64,000 bases of DNA from Janthinobacterium lividum PAMC 25724 (GTDB taxonomy: Bacteria > Pseudomonadota > Gammaproteobacteria > Burkholderiales > Burkholderiaceae_D): positions 124,001 to 188,000 of the forward strand of contig AHHB01000042.1 in assembly GCA_000242815.2 (NCBI GenBank). Direction: 5' to 3'. Made by a program: the position numbers and the translations under genes. The notes beneath the pieces were generated by a model. The model did not search any database. It was not told the DNA's origin and was given only the letters and a program-made list of their open reading frames with translations. Shown here piece after piece: positions 61,944-64,000 of this stretch; position 1 is the first letter of the stretch, and every line of letters begins with the position of its first letter.

Positions 61944-64000
61944 TTAGGCAGGGGTAGTGTTTTTGGCAGGTTTGCTTGCGGGCCTGGCCTGCGGCAAGGC
62001 CTTCGCCTGCGCCTTGGTCGCGCGCTCGAAGCGCGCCAGCATCTGCTGCAGGCTCGCTTCCTCGTCCAGCGTCGGCGCTACGGGCACTTGCAGCACTTGC
62101 TGCAGCCAGTCGGCCAGCGCGCCGATGTCGTCCGGGTCAGCGCGCGATAGCAAGACCGGCAAGGCGGCGATGGCGGCATCGAAATCGTGCAGCATCAAAC
62201 GCGCCTGCTGGCGCACGATGCCGCGGAATTGCTCCATGCTAAATTCCTGCCGGTATTGCGGCTCAATCAGCTTCAAGGCCAGGTTGAAACGGCGCTCGTC
62301 GGCGATCATGCGGAAGCGGTAAATGTAGAACAGCGCGCGCACGGCTGCTTCCACCAGCCCCCCGCACTGCATGTCCTCATCCATCTTGCGCGTTTCGCAG
62401 CGCACGTATTCGCAATGCTCGGGCGAGATGCCAGGATGGGGGCGCGGCGGCGCGGCGGCGCCCATGGTTTGTCCCGTCAGCGCTTGCACCAGGGGCGAGC
62501 CATAGATCATGTCGAAAGTCGTTTCCTGCAGCGTGTCGCGCCAGTTGCTCCAGCTGTTCAAGCCAGCGCTCATGGCGCCGGAGAAGGCTTCCTGCATGGC
62601 CAGCAGCGGGTTATCCGGTGCCACGGGGTGGCGATGGGAACGCACTTTTTCCGCCTCTCTGGCCACCAGCTTGGCCAGCGGATTGTGGTCCGTCCAGCGC
62701 TCGTACGAGACGCGCAGCGGGTGCGTGAGCTGCAGCAAGCGTGCCGACTGCGGCGTAACCATGGCACGCACCCACGGTTGCGCGAAGCTGCGGTACAAAG
62801 CCAGATTCACCTCGGATACGCGCGCAGCGGCGGCGAACTTGCGGTCGTTTTCCACATCCGGCTGGACGATGGCGCGCACATCCTCGATGCCGCGATGCTC
62901 GACCTGCAGCACATAGTCGCCGCTGGCCAGGTCGGCGTTCGGCGTCTCGGGCGTCTTGTCGACGATCCTGGCTTCGTAAATGCCGGCCGGCAGCAGGTTG
63001 ATCAAATCGATATTACTGGCGAATTTCTGGTGCTCCTTGTGCCCCACCTTGGCCGATACGAAAATACCCAGGTGACCGATACTGTCATGCACCGCATAGA
63101 CGATGGTCTGGTCGTGCATCAGCACATCGTTATCGTCGCGGTACAGGTCCGTGATCCAGCCCAGCGCCTGCGGCGGCGGCGTAATGTTGTCGCCGTTCGA
63201 GCAAAACACGACGATGGGCGAACGGATATTGCGCAAGTCCAGGCGCACGCCGTCGGAAGTGATCAGTTCCGCCGTGGCCAGGCGGTTGCCGATGAACAGA
63301 TTGTCGACGATGTACTGCATCTCGACGTCATTGAGGAACACGTGGCCGCCCCAGTATTTTTCAAATTCCAGGTAACGCGGCGCTTCCGTATCGATATTTG
63401 CGTACAAGTTGTACTGCTTGCTCCACAGCGTGTTGGCCGGATTGAGCTTCTCGAAATTTTGCACCAGGCTGGCGCCGTCGAAGCGCCCATTGCCCAGGTC
63501 GCCCGCCAGCGCCGTAGCCCAGCTACCGCCCATCAGTCCACCGGCGTAGCGCATCGGATTGCGTCCGTGCCAGCCGGCCCAGTACGACACGGGCGCGCCG
63601 GCCACGATAATGGGGCCGAATAGTTCCGGACGCATGGCCGCCGTCATGAGGATTTGCCAGCCTGCCTGGCAATTGCCGATGACGACGGGCTTGCCCTCAC
63701 TGAGCGGATGCAGGGCGATGACTTGCTCCAGGAAGGCCGCCTCGGCGTGCATCACGTCTTCCACCGTCTGTCCCGGCACGGGATCGGGCAGGAAACCGAT
63801 GAAGTAGCACGGATGGCCGGCGCGCAAGGCCACGCCGATTTCACTCTCGGCCTTGAAGCCGCCAATGCCGGGACCATGGCCAGCGCGCGGGTCGACGACT
63901 ACAAAAGGACGCTTGCCCGGATCGGGCGGCGGCGCCTCTGGCGTCAATATGCGCGCCAGGCCGTAATTGACGGGGCGCGCCAGGTCCAGCCCGGACAGCA
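61944..64000 (-). CDS. DUF3141 / PHA-synthase-like alpha-beta hydrolase (5' end outside window)
   Basis: About 685 residues present; the frame continues through the right edge (LSGLDLARPVNYGLARILTP precedes KRPFVVVDPRAGHGPGIGGFKAESEIG), so the start lies beyond 64000. Alpha/beta hydrolase with the PhaC-like G-x-C nucleophile motif in VIGNCQAGWQ, followed by WAGWHGRNPMRYAGGLMGGSWA and catalytic-Asp region PIVVFCSNGDNITPPPQALGW. A Lys/Ala-rich C-terminus (KAQAKALPQARPASKPAKNT) follows. Operon with the pta-like and ackA genes; true polyester synthase activity is not established for this family. Confidence 0.88.
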   Translation of the reverse strand, partial: LSGLDLARPVNYGLARILTPEAPPPDPGKRPFVVVDPRAGHGPGIGGFKAESEIGVALRAGHPCYFIGFLPDPVPGQTVEDVMHAEAAFLEQVIALHPLSEGKPVVIGNCQAGWQILMTAAMRPELFGPIIVAGAPVSYWAGWHGRNPMRYAGGLMGGSWATALAGDLGNGRFDGASLVQNFEKLNPANTLWSKQYNLYANIDTEAPRYLEFEKYWGGHVFLNDVEMQYIVDNLFIGNRLATAELITSDGVRLDLRNIRSPIVVFCSNGDNITPPPQALGWITDLYRDDNDVLMHDQTIVYAVHDSIGHLGIFVSAKVGHKEHQKFASNIDLINLLPAGIYEARIVDKTPETPNADLASGDYVLQVEHRGIEDVRAIVQPDVENDRKFAAAARVSEVNLALYRSFAQPWVRAMVTPQSARLLQLTHPLRVSYERWTDHNPLAKLVAREAEKVRSHRHPVAPDNPLLAMQEAFSGAMSAGLNSWSNWRDTLQETTFDMIYGSPLVQALTGQTMGAAAPPRPHPGISPEHCEYVRCETRKMDEDMQCGGLVEAAVRALFYIYRFRMIADERRFNLALKLIEPQYRQEFSMEQFRGIVRQQARLMLHDFDAAIAALPVLLSRADPDDIGALADWLQQVLQVPVAPTLDEEASLQQMLARFERATKAQAKALPQARPASKPAKNTTPA

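Noticed and set aside
1-64000. tRNA, rRNA, CRISPR arrays and complete insertion sequences
   Set aside because: No cloverleaf-like T-arm context, rRNA segment, spaced direct repeats of CRISPR type, or transposase was seen by eye; tRNAscan-SE and ISfinder searches would settle this.

Overview
The window is GC-rich bacterial chromosome, almost fully coding. Gene content and synteny (accBC-prmA, ffh-ccsA-PP0621-pilR-ampD, nrdAB with histone-H1-like and SWIB proteins, proS-rppH, DUF1841, parE/parC, pta-ackA-DUF3141) point to a betaproteobacterium of the order Burkholderiales, most likely Oxalobacteraceae (Janthinobacterium/Massilia/Duganella type). The genus is an inference from protein families and recalled gene order, not from a search.

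Layout. 1-8.6 kb: peptidoglycan recycling (mpl, a YqiA-like esterase), a TlpA thioredoxin, aroQ, accB-accC (fatty acid synthesis), prmA, a zinc-ribbon membrane protein and a PfkB-family sugar kinase. 8.6-16 kb: YggT, a very long Lys/Ala/Pro repeat protein, and class Ia ribonucleotide reductase nrdA-nrdB behind a pair of NrdR-box-like palindromes. 16-25.5 kb: ampD, a sigma-54 activator lacking a receiver domain, PP0621, CcsA-like protein, then an iron-related insert (orphan solute-binding protein, DUF3325, PepSY, DUF3649, TonB-receptor remnant, Fur-like box) before ffh and a SWIB protein. 25.6-35.2 kb: lytic transglycosylase, proS, rppH, a lipoprotein-type malate:quinone oxidoreductase, DUF1841, two small cytochromes c, and a MoxR-GNAT-CoxE operon. 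35.2-41.8 kb: cation/proton antiporter with a YbdK ligase, a class I amidotransferase, a dapA-like gene with a ParA-like partner, and a TorF-type porin. 41.9-50.2 kb: complete kdp potassium system (kdpFABC-kdpDE) with an extra 30-residue membrane peptide. 50.5-55.4 kb: topoisomerase IV (parE, parC) flanking truncated genes. 55.5-59.1 kb: accessory block with a LuxR-HTH remnant, an M43-like metalloprotease joined to a seven-repeat propeller lectin, and a secreted Lys/Ala-rich protein. 59.3-64 kb: ackA, a MaoC-phosphotransacetylase fusion and a DUF3141 (PHA-synthase-like) protein running off the window.

Two features run through the whole window. First, four otherwise intact genes (mpl, the zinc-ribbon gene, parE, the metalloprotease) each carry what reads as one missing base at or beside a short homopolymer. 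Because parE is normally essential, consensus sequencing error is the simplest explanation. Second, at least three places look like real or assembly-made deletion scars: a TonB receptor reduced to its C-terminus, an HscC-type Hsp70 cut after about 60 residues and joined to the tail of a membrane protein, and a PilR-like activator without receiver domain or neighbouring pilS. No tRNA, rRNA, CRISPR array or complete insertion sequence was seen.
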